A stretch of DNA of 64,000 nucleotides from Axinella damicornis. Its lineage: Eukaryota; Porifera; Demospongiae; Axinellida; Axinellidae. The DNA lies in assembly GCA_963931865.1 (NCBI GenBank), contig OZ007518.1, positions 3,434,055 to 3,498,054 of the forward strand, in the 5' to 3' direction. The translations under genes and the position numbers were made by a program. Below the pieces are notes generated by a model, which worked only from the letters and a program-made list of their open reading frames with translations, had not been told where the DNA came from and ran no database searches. Shown here in pieces: positions 10,765 through 21,735 of this stretch (within the stretch, counting starts at the first letter, position 1; the number at the start of each line of letters is the position of its first letter).

Positions 10765-11193
10765 TTGTGTTCTGTACATAGGTGCGCAAGTTTTAAGCAC
10801 AGCTGGCACCGGAGTGAGAGAAAATTGGAACTCTTACACTCTGTCAATGGCACATGCAGCAATCCCTCCAGTCAGCAAGCTTATATGATGCTTGTAGGAT
10901 ATTCTCACATCTACTCTATACATCTACTCACTAATTTCATTGGGTTGTCAGCTACCAAATGGACCAGCAGTTGCATATGCCACTGCAACAAGTTTGAACA
11001 GCAAAATGATCCTATGGCAGTTGGAGAAATAGTAACTGTCAGGAGTTCCTATGCAGTTATTGGTTGCAGTGACACTCATTTCACAGTTCCATATATGGGT
11101 GGATTTACTGATATTGGCTCAACTGCTCTGATTGATGAACGGCCAGATACTGGATATGGAACGAATGAACTATACAAATCAGCAGCTAGTTAA
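10765..11193 (+). pseudogene. Exon-like remnant downstream of copy B gene
   Basis: An open frame of 142 codons plus readable pieces in other frames (TGVRENWNSYTLSMAHAAI after a GTACATAG acceptor-like site; LPNGPAVAYATATSL). The equivalent DNA in copy A (4499-4905) has different frames and stops. I do not recognise a family. It may be a decayed 3-prime part of an ancestral gene that once continued from the secreted-protein exon. Confidence 0.3.
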
Positions 11194-11345
11194 CTTCATG
11201 CAGTTGCTAGGTATTAGATGTGAGAGCATAGGGAAGATTTTACATGAAAGCCAAGTTGAGTAAAATGAGCTTCTATTTTAAGCGTTGGATAGTGAGGGTC
11301 CTTAATACATGATCATTGTGTAGTGCATAGTCACCAGTTCACCGC

Positions 11346-11560
11346 ACTCCATGCACCCACCCCACCCCAGCCCCACCTCCCCATGCTCCCACCCTAACCC
11401 CACCCCCATGCTCCCACCCAGCCCCACCCCCCATGCTCCCACCCAGCCCCACCCCCCATGCTCCCACCCCAGCCCCACCCACCCATGCTCCCACCCCAGC
11501 CCCACCCACCCATGCTCCCACCCCAGCCCCACCCACCCATGCTCCCACCCCACCCCTACT
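11346..11560 (+). repeat. C-rich minisatellite, about 27-bp unit
   Basis: Units of CCCACCCATGCTCCCACCCC with small length changes repeat about eight times. Open frames crossing it (His-Pro-Cys-Ser or Trp-Glu-His-Gly repeats) are by-products of the repeat. Confidence 0.9.
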
Positions 11561-12769
11561 ATAACTATACCTGAACTTACCCTGGCGGTGAAAGGTTCAG
11601 CAAGGGTAAGGTTATGGTGAGGGCTCACCTCACCTTAACCTCACCTGAGCTAAACCTAACCCGCGAATGGCTTGGACACAACTGGACTCCCTTTTTATAC
11701 CCGCAGAGGCCTGTCGGCAAACGCGTGCACTGGTAGTAACGCTCTCATTTGATTGGTTGGCATCCGCGGTAGGCAAAGGTAACGCGCTGATTTGATTGGT
11801 TGGAATCCGCGGTAAACTTAAAATTTTGCTGGAGACGCGTGACTTGGAAATATGCACGCGCAGCCAATGGCCAATGATGAGCGTGCTTGTGTCTCTGTCA
11901 ATTTTGGATACTGCTCACCTCCTCTAGTAAGTCCTCTGCAGCTCGCGCTCGTTCCCTTGCTGTCGTTACAGTGGACTCCGAGGCTTCTTTGGTAGGCAGT
12001 TAGTTTGGTGCACACGCTACCTGGGAATGAAAGTATGAAGACTGGGGACGAGGTGTGCTCATAGCCACGCCCAGGAGAGCCTGGGAACGAGGCCAGAGTG
12101 CTGAGCTGATGTGTTTGGCGAGGGAGAAAGAGCGTCTGGCGCTCACGCTCGGGTGTTGGCAAAGGAGGAAAAGCTTGGTGTTGGTAGGGGAAGCGCCGGA
12201 GGGCGGCATCGTCAGAGAGGCCGGGGGTACGTGTTGATAGGCAGTTCATATGATGTGTCCATTGTTTGTCACATTATTTTGTTCTCAGTGTTGGATAGTT
12301 TGGCCTTGTTGTTAAGTTAAGTTGCAGTACAAACCAGTGATGTAGTTCTGGTCTGATGTAAGGTAAAGGAGGGATTTCTGAACAGTAGAGGATTTCCAGA
12401 CACGGCCCCAGGTTTTGCTCTCTAGCTAGGAGCAGTTGTTGCTAACAACTGTACAGTGTTGGAAGGTTCAAAGGTAGGGTATGCATTCACACTTAGCTAC
12501 CATAATTCAGAAGAAAAGCCAAAAGGATCGAAAATTAGGACCGTGAAGTGCCGTGTCTGGAATATTACTATGTCGTCCAGAAATCTCCTCCCTTACCATT
12601 AGTTTCTCATCCACTTAAAATCGTTTGTTCCTTGCTTCCAATGTGGTGGAACAGTGCTTGTGGGCAGCTTATTTTCAAGGGTGCCGGACATTACGGTATT
12701 GTACTCATTGCAGTTTCCACAAGTACTGCTCATGTTGCGATATAGCGTAAATCACTAGATGTTCCCAGG
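11561..12769. other. Unclassified stretch, relatively CpG-containing
   Basis: No exon with a recognisable domain. GGTTGG(C/A)ATCCGCGGTA occurs twice (about 11755 and 11800) as a short tandem duplication. A TAGCC-family half-end (GCCTGGGAACGAGGCC) lies at about 12079-12094. The CpG content around 11650-12000 could mark a promoter, but no gene is seen beside it. Confidence 0.4.
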
Positions 12770-12775
12770 CTATGT

Positions 12776-15700
12776 GACCTCCCCCCACCCCCTCTCCCTA
12801 TGCTGAATGACCCCCCCCCCCCCCCCCCCCCTTCTCCCTATGCTGAATGACCTCCCCCCCTCACCCTAGGTTGAATGACCTCCCCCCCTCTCCCTAGGCT
12901 GAATGACTTCCCCCCTCTCCCAATGCTGAATGACCTCCCCCCTCTCCCAATGCTGAATGACCTCCCCCACCTCTTCCTACGCTGAATGACCTCCCCCCTC
13001 TCCTAGGCTGAATGACCTCCCCCCTCTCCCTAGGCTGAATGACCTCCCCCTCCTCTCCCTATGCTGAATGACCTCCCCCCTCTCCATACGCTGAATGACC
13101 TCCCCCTCCTCTCCCTAGGCTGAATGACCTACCCCTCTCCCTACGCTGAATGACTCTCCCTAGGCTGAATGACCTCTCCTCCTCTCCCTAGGCTGAATGA
13201 CCTCCCCCTCTCCCTATGCTGAATGACCTCCCCCCCTCTCCATGGGCTGAATGACCTCCCCCTCCTCTCCCTAGGCTGAATGACCTCCCGCCTCTCCCTA
13301 CGCTAAATGACCTCCCTAGGGTGAATGACCTCCCCCTCCTCTCCCTATGCTGAATGACCTCCCCCGCTGAATGACCTCCCCCCCCTCCCTACGCTGAATG
13401 ACCTCCCCCCCTCTCCCTATGCTAAATGACCTCCCCCTCCTCTCCCTATGCTGAATGACCTCCCCCACTGAATGACCTCCCCCCTCTCCCTACGCTGAAT
13501 AACCTCTCCCCTCTCCCTACGCTGAATAACCTCTCCCCCCTCCCTACTCTGAATGACCTCCCCCCTCTCCCTACGCTAAATGACCTCCCTAGGGTGAATG
13601 ACCTCCCCCTCCTCTCCCTATGCTGAATGACCTCCCCCGCTGAATGACCTCCCCCCCCTCCCTACGCTGAATGACCTCCCCCCCTCTCCCTATGCTAAAT
13701 GACCTCCCCCTCCTCTCCCTATGCTGAATGACCTCCCCCACTGAATGACCTCCCCCCTCTCCCTACGCTGAATAACCTCTCCCCTCTCCCTACGCTGAAT
13801 AACCTCTCCCCCCTCCCTACTCTGAATGACCTCCCCCCTCTCCCTAGGCTGAATGACCTCCTCCCCTCTCCCTAGGCTGAATGACCTGCCCCCTCTCCCT
13901 ACGCTGAATGACCTCCCCCCTCTCCCTACGCTGAATGACCTCCCCCCCTCTCCCTACGCTGAATGACCTCCCCCCCTCTCCCTACGCTGAATGACCTCCC
14001 CCCTCTCCCTACGCTGAATGACCTCCCCCCTTTCCCTAGACTGAGTGACCTCCCCCCTCTCCCTAGGCTGAATGACCTCCCCCCTCCACTCCCTACGCTG
14101 AATGACCTCCCCCCTCTCCCTACACTGAATGACCTCCCCCCTCTCCCTACGCTGAATGACCTCCCCCTTCTCCCTACGCTGAATGACCTCCCCTCCTCTC
14201 TCTAGGCTGAATGACCTCTCCCCTCTCCCTACGCTGAATGAACTCCCTCCCCCTCTCCCTACGCTGAATGACCTCCCCCCCTCTCCCTACGCTGAATGAC
14301 CTCCCCCCCTCTCCCTAGACTGAGTGACCTCCCCCCTCTCCCTAGGCTGAATGACCTCCCCCTCCTCTCCCTACGCTGAATGACCTCCCCCCTCTCCTAG
14401 GCTGAATGACCTCCCCCCTCTCCCTAGGCTGAATGACCTCCCCCTCCTCTCCCTATGCTGAATGACCTCCCCCCTCTCCATACGCTGAATGACCTCCCCC
14501 TCCTCTCCCTAGGCTGAATGACCTCCCCCTCTCCCTACGCTGAATGACTCTCCCTAGGCTGAATGACCTCTCCTCCTCTCCCTAGGCTGAATGACCTCCC
14601 CCTCTCCCTATGCTGAATGACCTCCCCCCCTCTCCATGGGCTGAATGACCTCCCCCTCCTCTCCCTAGGCTGAATGACCTCCCGCCTCTCCCTACGCTAA
14701 ATGACCTCCCTAGGGTGAATGACCTCCCCCTCCTCTCCCTATGCTGAATGACCTCCCCCGCTGAATGACCTCCCCCCCCTCCCTACGCTGAATGACCTCC
14801 CCCCCTCTCCCTATGCTAAATGACCTCCCCCTCCTCTCCCTATGCTGAATGACCTCCCCCACTGAATGACCTCCCCCCTCTCCCTACGCTGAATAACCTC
14901 TCCCCTCTCCCTACGCTGAATAACCTCTCCCCCCTCCCTACTCTGAATGACCTCCCCCCTCTCCCTACGCTAAATGACCTCCCTAGGGTGAATGACCTCC
15001 CCCTCCTCTCCCTATGCTGAATGACCTCCCCCGCTGAATGACCTCCCCCCCCTCCCTACGCTGAATGACCTCCCCCCCTCTCCCTATGCTAAATGACCTC
15101 CCCCTCCTCTCCCTATGCTGAATGACCTCCCCCACTGAATGACCTCCCCCCTCTCCCTACGCTGAATAACCTCTCCCCTCTCCCTACGCTGAATAACCTC
15201 TCCCCCCTCCCTACTCTGAATGACCTCCCCCCTCTCCCTAGGCTGAATGACCTCCTCCCCTCTCCCTAGGCTGAATGACCTGCCCCCTCTCCCTACGCTG
15301 AATGACCTCCCCCCTCTCCCTACGCTGAATGACCTCCCCCCCTCTCCCTACGCTGAATGACCTCCCCCCCTCTCCCTACGCTGAATGACCTCCCCCCTCT
15401 CCCTACGCTGAATGACCTCCCCCCTCTCCCTAGACTGAGTGACCTCCCCCCTCTCCCTAGGCTGAATGACCTCCCCCCTCCACTCCCTACGCTGAATGAC
15501 CTCCCCCCTCTCCCTACACTGAATGACCTCCCCCCTCTCCCTACGCTGAATGACCTCCCCCTTCTCCCTACGCTGAATGACCTCCCCTCCTCTCTCTAGG
15601 CTGAATGACCTCTCCCCTCTCCCTACGCTGAATGAACTCCCTCCCCCTCTCCCTACGCTGAATGACCTCCCCCCCTCTCCCTACGCTGAATGACCTCCCC

Positions 15701-15937
15701 CCCTCTCCCTAGACTGAGTGACCTCCCCCCTCTCCCTAGGCTGAATGACCTCCCCCTCCTCTCCCTACGCTGAATGACCTCCCCCCTCTCCTAGGCTGAA
15801 TGACCTCCCCCCTCTCCTAGGCTGAATGACCTCCCCCCTCTCCCTACGCTGAATGACCTCCCCCCTCTCCCTACGCTGAATGACCTCCCCCCTCTCCCTA
15901 GGCTGAATGACCTCCCCCCCTCTCCCTACACTGAATG

Positions 15938-15975
<38 letters not shown>

Positions 15976-16273
15976 CTACGCTGAATGACCTCCCCCCTCT
16001 CCCTACGCTGAATGACCTCCCCCCCTCTCCCTACGCTGAATGACCTCCCTCCTCTCTCTAGGCTGAATGACCTCTCCCCTCTCCCTACACTGAATGACCT
16101 CCCCTCTCTCCCTATGCTGAATGACCTCCCCCCCTCCCTAGGCTGAATGACCTCCCCCCTCACCCTGCGCTGAATGACCTCCCCCCCCTCACCCTACGCT
16201 GAATGATTTCCTCCCCTCTCCACCCCCTCCCTAGGCTGAATGACCTCCCCCCCTCACCCTGCGCTGAATGACT

Positions 16274-16307
<34 letters not shown>

Positions 16308-16352
16308 ACCCTACGCTGAATGATCTCCCCCCCTCTCCACCCCCTCCCTAGA
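12776..16352 (+). repeat. 3.6-kb minisatellite, 27-bp CTGAATGACCTCC unit
   Basis: About 130 variants of a roughly 27-bp unit, CTGAATGACCTCCCCCCTCT then CCCTACG, fill the interval. Shorter and longer units reflect changes in C-run length. Long C-runs occur at about 12811-12830, 15940-15971 and 16275-16305. The open frames within it (Leu-Asn-Asp-Leu-Pro-Pro repeats; Arg-Ser-Phe-Ser-Val-Gly repeats) are artefacts. The strand is extremely pyrimidine-biased. Confidence 0.95.
13001..15788 (+). repeat. Higher-order repeat: two 1394-bp copies of the minisatellite
   Basis: Diagnostic variants recur exactly 1394 bp apart: TCCTAGGCTG at 13001, 14395 and 15789; CGCTAAATGACCTCCCTAGG at 13301 and 14695, and again at 13574 and 14968. 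The two full units are 13001-14394 and 14395-15788. Each contains an internal 273-bp duplication carrying that same variant. This shows recent block-wise amplification on top of the 27-bp periodicity. Confidence 0.85.
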
Positions 16353-17108
16353 GAGACCTGTCAGCCCAGAGCATTAGCAAGTTGTGAAGGACCTACATGA
16401 AGTGGAGCATCGCTGAGTCCAACCACCCTCTGGGAGCAGAGGGAGAAGATCTTCAGTTTTGGACTCTGTAGTAATCGTGGGAGTGCATGTAGAACCCATG
16501 GACTTGCTCACTTGTAGTATATTTGACGTGTACCATTCTGAACCGTGTGCACATGGTGTACATGTACCCGAAATGACATACAACAGATTATTGAGTTGTC
16601 ATACCCAGTGCAAATTCTTAGAGAGGATTGAGCATGGTAACGTTGTAGCCTCATACCCAAGCTCACGTGCAGAATGCGGACACTTGGCAGGTTTTCAGTA
16701 TGTGCTCATAATTATGTAAGCGATTACATTCCTTAGTGGATGCATTCAAATTCAGGCAGCTGTTGGTGATCCCATGCACTGTAAACTTGTAAGCATTAAT
16801 TGTGCTAATGCTACACTAGCTGTTTGAAATTGGGTGTTTTAGTTTAGGGTACTTTAGCTGTCCATGCATGAACGGTGAACACCCAGCTGCAGAAGGTGAA
16901 ACTATAGACACCTGACGTTTATTAGTGTCCTACTATGACACTGTGGGTACAATGACATCAGCCCATCTTGACCAATCATCAGACTTGCAATTTGGTAATC
17001 GGAATGGGATGGAGCCAGACCACACCCCATGCACGCCCGGGATCAATGCTAGCTATATAATATAGAGTCACTTACTTTGGAGTAAAGAATAGCAGCCTAG
17101 TGCTCCAT
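16353..17108. other. Unclassified intergenic stretch
   Basis: No recognisable gene. Short open frames around 16374-16720 have no domain and overlap on both strands. Confidence 0.4.
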
Positions 17109-17168
17109 TAGCCTCGTTCCCGTACCGTAAGCCACAAAAAGCTGGGCAATGGCCTGGGAATGAGGCTA
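17109..17168. mobile_element. TAGCC-family palindromic MITE, exact 9-bp duplication
   Basis: TAGCCTCGTTCCCGTACC opens and GGCCTGGGAATGAGGCTA closes the element. The flanks GTGCTCCAT at 17100-17108 and 17169-17177 are identical. It lies just 3-prime of the SOUL gene (minus strand). Confidence 0.85.
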
Positions 17169-17285
17169 GTGCTCCATGCAGACATGTACATAATATAATT
17201 CCTCCTAGATCAATCCACATAATTATACATGTAGCTACTGCAATTATGTTCACTGTTTTACAGTTTGTTGCGCTGCAAGGCATGT

Positions 17286-17927
17286 CTACACTGCCAGAAA
17301 CCACACCTCGTTGTGCCGATCAAGGATCCTGTAGGGGGGGTCGTAGCTGGCACAGAAGTAATAATCAGTGACATACTTGGTTTTGTCTTTGTCCAATGCC
17401 TTTGCAAGCTTGTCGGCGTACTGAGTGACAGTTTCGTCGCTCGGAAAGCCACTGTATTGAATAACGTAGGCAGTGAGCTTAGGAAGGTTAAACAGAGCAA
17501 CATCTGGATTGGAGGGGGCAGGGGTGGAGGCTTGATACTTGAAGGGAACGAAGAAAAAAATGGTGAAGTTGGACCCGCAGGTCGGTCCTTGTCCCGGAAC
17601 GATTTTCGTGGCGACCGGTGCCGTCATGGGGATTTTTTCCTTTGCGGAGTTCTGACCGGAGATGTAGTCGAAAAGCCGCATGAATCCAATTTGTGATGCA
17701 TTTTGATAGCTCGTACTGATGACATTCGTTCCCACCCACTTGCTGGCATCGTATTCACGTACTTCATACCCGTCTCTTTGTGCAGAAACGGTGAAGTTGG
17801 GGCAGTTTAGATCGTGACAGAACCACGGCTCCTCCAGTGCTGAATTAATTGCAGCTGCATTCGCAAGCAGAATGGCTGAAGAGAGCAGCATCAGACATTT
17901 CAGGAAGTAACTCATTGTTCCCAGCAT
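17286..17927 (-). CDS. Secreted SOUL/heme-binding protein (HEBP2-like)
   Basis: A single-exon gene for 213 residues. Residues about 1-25 form a signal peptide (YFLKCLMLLSSAILLANAAA). The rest matches the SOUL family: an N-terminal CPNFTVSAQRDGYEVREYD segment, the IPMTAPVATKIVPG motif after a FDYISGQN helix, a FFFVPFKY strand and a C-terminal YDPPYRILDRHNEVWFLAV. SOUL/HEBP proteins bind tetrapyrroles or act in heme handling; in animals some are secreted. Several Cys residues (CHDLNC, CGS, CASYD) fit an extracytoplasmic location. The start was chosen because the leader is hydrophobic and a TATA element lies 55 bp upstream. Heme binding itself is inferred from the family. Confidence 0.9.
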   Translation of the reverse strand: MLGTMSYFLKCLMLLSSAILLANAAAINSALEEPWFCHDLNCPNFTVSAQRDGYEVREYDASKWVGTNVISTSYQNASQIGFMRLFDYISGQNSAKEKIPMTAPVATKIVPGQGPTCGSNFTIFFFVPFKYQASTPAPSNPDVALFNLPKLTAYVIQYSGFPSDETVTQYADKLAKALDKDKTKYVTDYYFCASYDPPYRILDRHNEVWFLAV

Positions 17928-17969
17928 GTAGGGTCCGTCAAAGTTGAATGTTTGGAAAACTGAGAAGTT

Positions 17970-18340
17970 GCACTTCAGAGCTCCTTTTATAGGGAGTGTT
18001 CTTGTAATGCATTCTTACCTCACCTTGCACAATGTCTGAAGCTTGACACTTGTTGTTTACATAATGAAGTGCAACTAGCCATTGTGAATATAGTTAGTGG
18101 TCACTAATTATTTTCATAGGTTACCTCATTGTGTCTGAAGCAAGCTCTGACTAGAAGTGGGTTATGTCATCTTGTATCATCTGACCGATGAATCAATCTG
18201 CCTGGAGTCCCTGTTCAGTGTTCAACTTCAGAGCTCCCTTTTATAGGGAAAGGGTTCTTAGCAGGTTTCACAATGTCCAAAAGCTTGACACTAGCTTGTT
18301 GTTTTCATAATAAAGTTGTTTACATAAATTGAACTAGCCC
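17970..18340 (-). repeat. Tandem duplication of the SOUL promoter block
   Basis: About 115 bp starting CTTCAGAGCTCC(C)TTTTATAGGG and running through CAATGTC(TGAA/CAAA)AGCTTGACACT to GAACTAGCC occurs at 17972-18086 and again at 18228-18336. CAAGCTCTGACTA(G/A)AAGTGGGTTA is likewise repeated (about 18142 and 18408). The nearest block serves the gene; the second may be a spare or upstream promoter. Confidence 0.7.
17981..17992 (-). promoter_or_regulatory. TATA box of the SOUL gene
   Basis: Minus-strand CCTATAAAAGGAG lies about 55 bp upstream of the ATG, leaving room for a short leader. A tandemly duplicated version sits about 256 bp further upstream (about 18236-18247, CCCTATAAAAGGGAGC). Confidence 0.6.
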
Positions 18341-18480
18341 AGTGCAGTGAATGACTGAATGTACTTATGTAATAATATTTTTGTAGGTTGCCTGAAGCAT
18401 GCAAGCTCTGACTAAAAGTGGGTTACGTCATCTTATACCATCTGACCATGCAATGAATCACCTTTAGGTCTAGTTCACTT

Positions 18481-18628
18481 GCCATGGGTTGGTATTGTCT
18501 TCTGTAGATAGTGAACAACCATGATCAGCCATAGGAAGGTAACAGTTACCTTCCTATGGCTGATCAGCAGCAGGCTTCGTGCGTACATGGTTGCTCACTG
18601 TCTACAGAAGACAATAACAACCCATGGC
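18481..18628. repeat. 148-bp imperfect palindrome
   Basis: GCCATGGGTTGGTATTGTCT at 18481 pairs with AGACAATAACAACCCATGGC ending at 18628. The arms continue through CTGTAGATAGTGAACAACCA and AGCCATAGGAAGGTAAC to the centre. The flanks CTAGTTCACT and CTAGTTACT are similar, suggesting a MITE with a decayed duplication. Confidence 0.7.
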
Positions 18629-18995
18629 TAGTTACTGCCTGATCAGCATGTAAAGCCATGTATGCTCCACTGTCTGCCCCATAAATCCGCTGAATATTGT
18701 TTTGGAAGGGCTATTGGGCTGGATCAGCCACCGACTACTACAGCAAGTGTGCAACCATACATATAGCCTCATTCCCAGGCCGTGTAGGTGAAACAGCCCG
18801 GCAACTTCCACGAGTCCAAACTGTAACATCACGGCAATTGCATACCTCATTGAAGCAGTGAACTCCACTTGATACTCTGATATTTCCACCCCTTTCCTGC
18901 TCGTGGAAGCAACAGTTGCTGTTTGCTGCAGGTTCTGCGACGGAAGGCAATTGCAAGCAGAAGACGAACAAACAAAAATCGTTGTGCAGAGCACC

Positions 18996-19142
18996 TAGCC
19001 TCGTTCCCAGGCCGTCTGCCAGTCGCACGCCACCGCATACGTGACCTTTGACCCCTTGTCAGATAGCCAGCTATCTGACAAGGGGTCAAAGGTCACGTAT
19101 GCGGTGCACGCGCGACTGGCAGACGGCCTGGGAACGAGGCTA
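18996..19142. mobile_element. TAGCC-family MITE, 147-bp near-perfect palindrome
   Basis: TAGCCTCGTTCCCAGGCCGT opens and its complement closes the element at 19142. The arms remain complementary to the centre (GATAGCCAGCTATC). The flanks CAGAGCACC at 18987-18995 and 19143-19151 are identical 9-bp repeats. It is the longest member of the family here. Confidence 0.9.
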
Positions 19143-19151
19143 CAGAGCACC

Positions 19152-19436
19152 TACATGTACATGTATGTACGCTAGTGCAATCGAGTGATCGACTATTGCA
19201 ATGAATACATGCATGGGCATGACTGCAGCATTTAATTCCAACGCATGATGCATTCGGTTTACTGTGTTCTGTAATTGGTTCTGTCAACTCTCTGGCAGCG
19301 GAAGTACATGTATATAACAGTTTGAACTCGCGCAAATTCCCCGGCCGTTTCTCCTGTTAACACAGTCTGGGAAGAAGCTAGGCTAACTAACGCCTGGGTT
19401 GAGATTTCCCCACTAATTATAAATTTAAAATTCCAT

Positions 19437-19467
<31 letters not shown>

Positions 19468-20202
19468 CAGACAGACAGACAGGTATACAACTTTGATCCC
19501 TCAAAGCTACAGAAAAATAAATGAAACCACTTGAAAAATTCTATGAAGTCAGGCACTTGGTGGCACGTCTGTGGCGGTTTGTTCAGTTTGCTCCTTCAGC
19601 AGCTGTTGCTGTTCGTTGTACTTGAAGTACGAATACAACAAACTTGCAGCAACACTGAGGGAGGAAGAAAGAAGTGCCATCACTTGCTATTGTTACATGA
19701 TGCACTCATAGGCAGCAGAAGGGTGCAAATAATATTGCATGTGTGAACAGAGCCCCAACCCTTCATGGAAATCCAATCACGATGTCATACATGTACCTTA
19801 AACCCTTTAAGTCCCAATGACATCTATAGACGTCATTAATTTTAGTCCCTATGCACTCGTAGGGCTTCTCTTCAGTCCAAAAAATGACCAAAAAGGCTTC
19901 AGAGGGCCTAGGGACAACTTTGGGTGACACACGGGAGGGGGTGCTTAGAAAAAGGATCTTGAAGCCCTTTCTTTGTAATGTCTGTCTGAGGGCTAGAGGC
20001 CAGAGCGTTCAATTCAGCATCAGTACTGTTCATTGTCATGACGCAGGGATGGGTTGACACGAAACAGAATTATTACGGTAAGGCGCTGTCCCCCGTATGT
20101 CTACAACCTCACATTACCAGATCTCCCAGGCCGCCTCCTTCCATATTTGCCACATACTGGAAGTGATCCAAGACTGGAGGTGGGAGCGGCCTGAGAATGC
20201 CC
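19152..20202. other. Unclassified stretch with C-run
   Basis: No gene recognised. A C homopolymer lies at about 19437-19464, followed by CAGACAGACAGACAGG. AAACCCTTTAAGTCCCAATG at about 19800 resembles the end of a CCCTTT-type (piggyBac-like) repeat, but no partner end is seen. Confidence 0.4.
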
Positions 20203-20242
20203 AAGAGCGCATGATGACATCATGATGTCATCATGCGCTCTT
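20203..20242. mobile_element. 40-bp perfect palindrome with 9-bp duplication
   Basis: AAGAGCGCATGATGACATCA is followed immediately by its exact complement. The flanks AGAATGCCC (20194-20202) and GGAATGCCC (20243-20251) agree at 8 of 9. A single arm (GAGCGCATGATGACATCAT) also occurs at 1713 and 5643. Confidence 0.7.
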
Positions 20243-20574
20243 GGAATGCCCCATTGTTCCCTATAGTCTACCACCTACATACGAAGTCGACAAACTCACC
20301 TGATGTTTATTCCAACGAAGTTATTGTTTCAAATTTGTAGTCGCCTCCAATGTACATTCCCAGTAGGTCACCGCTATGTTCTAGAGAAGGGAAGAGGGAT
20401 CAGTGATTATTCCCTTAGCTGCCGTGTGTGTCTTTAAACTTGATGCCGCGATTCGGAACCTTTCTGTCGCTGGTCCAGAATTCCGTTACAAACACGAACA
20501 CAGAAGACCAAATGCAAACACCGAAGGCCTTATCACAAACGTGGAAGACCTAAACAAACTCCGGAAGATCCGTA

Positions 20575-20774
20575 NNNNNNNNNNNNNNNNNNNNNNNNNN
20601 NNNNNNNNNNNNNNNNNNNNNNNNNNNNNNNNNNNNNNNNNNNNNNNNNNNNNNNNNNNNNNNNNNNNNNNNNNNNNNNNNNNNNNNNNNNNNNNNNNNN
20701 NNNNNNNNNNNNNNNNNNNNNNNNNNNNNNNNNNNNNNNNNNNNNNNNNNNNNNNNNNNNNNNNNNNNNNNNNN
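20575..20774. other. Assembly gap, 200 N
   Basis: Exactly 200 undetermined bases, probably a placeholder length. A relative of the 21185 MITE (GATTCGGAACCTTTCTGTCGCTGG at about 20450) lies on the left; a G-run (20821-20848) lies on the right. Confidence 1.
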
Positions 20775-21184
20775 GATAAAATGAAGGTGAAAGCCAGTGT
20801 TTCTTTTAGAAAATCGTTCGAGGGGGGGGGGGGGGGGGGGGGGGGGGGAATCGTAGCGCGGCGAGGTAAGGGGGGGAGGCATAAATAGCTTTGCATACAT
20901 AATACTTCTTGGGTATCATTCAAGGGGGGGGGCAGTAAAGATTCAAGGCCCCCCCCCAAAAGAAACCTGTGAAAGGTAACAACGATACTGTAATGCAACT
21001 TACTTCAGAACAACAATCTGCCCTAATGACACCATGAGTAGAGTGAATCGTCTGAGCACTGTGAACATCGGAAGACTTAAACCAAAGATAAAGAAGCAAT
21101 TTAGAAGAAAAAGATCAGACGATCCATGCAGTAATACAAAAGGCTTACTTCCTGTCCAGCCGAAATTACTCAAATTTGTCTACG

Positions 21185-21479
21185 TACAGTACGCGTCTTT
21201 AAAATTGTGCCAAGATTCGGAAACCTTTCCCCCGCTGGTACGGACACATCTCCGGAAGACCTAAATGTAGCTGTGGAACATCCGTAAGTGAAGCTGCACT
21301 GTTTTTCGGAAACTTAGGTACATACAAACCAGCGCTCTTTTGAAGAACCCTTCCACATATTTGGAAGAAGGCTTCCAGTTTTCGGAAGAAGCTTTCTGGT
21401 TTGCGGCAAAGCTGCGCCACAAACGTATGTCAGAAAAACGTTCCGAATCTCGGCATCAATTTTAAAGATGTGTACTGTA
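21185..21479. mobile_element. MITE with TACAGTA ends
   Basis: TACAGTACGCGTCTTTAAAA opens and TTTTAAAGATGTGTACTGTA closes the element. Inside, GATTCGGAAACCTTTC pairs with GAAAAACGTTCCGAATC. TA at both extremities fits a mariner-type TA duplication. Related DNA lies at about 20430-20575 (cut by the gap) and 53384-53653 in an SLC49 intron. Confidence 0.65.
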
Positions 21480-21597
21480 TATTGCCATCATATTCCAAGA
21501 CACAAAGGCTTACCTTAATGTCTGAGTACTTCCCAGACCAAAGATCAAGTTGAAAATGTAGAATATTGGAAGGGGAAACACCTACATGTAATGAGAG

Positions 21598-21735
21598 CAC
21601 AGGAGGGGGAAACACCTAATGTGAGCATAGAAGGGGAAACACCTAATGTGAGCATAGGAGGGGAAACACCTAATGTGAGCATAGGAGGGGAAACACCTAA
21701 TGTGAGCATACATGGAAACACCTAATGTGAGCATA
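21598..21735 (+). repeat. Tandem repeat, about 27-bp unit
   Basis: GGGGAAACACCTAATGTGAG followed by CATAGGA repeats about five times with a slightly degenerate last unit. Confidence 0.85.

Larger units (their letters stand above)
5354..11293. repeat. Segmental duplication, copy B (interrupted)
   Basis: Two pieces, 5354-6031 and 9345-11293, together match copy A and are separated by the 3.3-kb element at 6032-9335. The homology ends near TTAAGCGTTGGATAGTGAGG, where copy A runs into its G-run. Copy B lacks about 609 bp present in A (about 2220-2829) but keeps an uninterrupted secreted-protein gene. Confidence 0.85.

Noticed and set aside
13963..16163. Proline-rich or Gly/Arg/Ser-rich proteins in the CTGAATGACC array
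   Set aside because: They are open only because the 27-bp unit is a multiple of three and lacks stops; they have no start context, leader or splice signals.
18632..19504. Several overlapping minus-strand open frames of 80-120 codons
   Set aside because: They overlap each other in different frames and run through the 147-bp palindrome; none has a recognisable domain.
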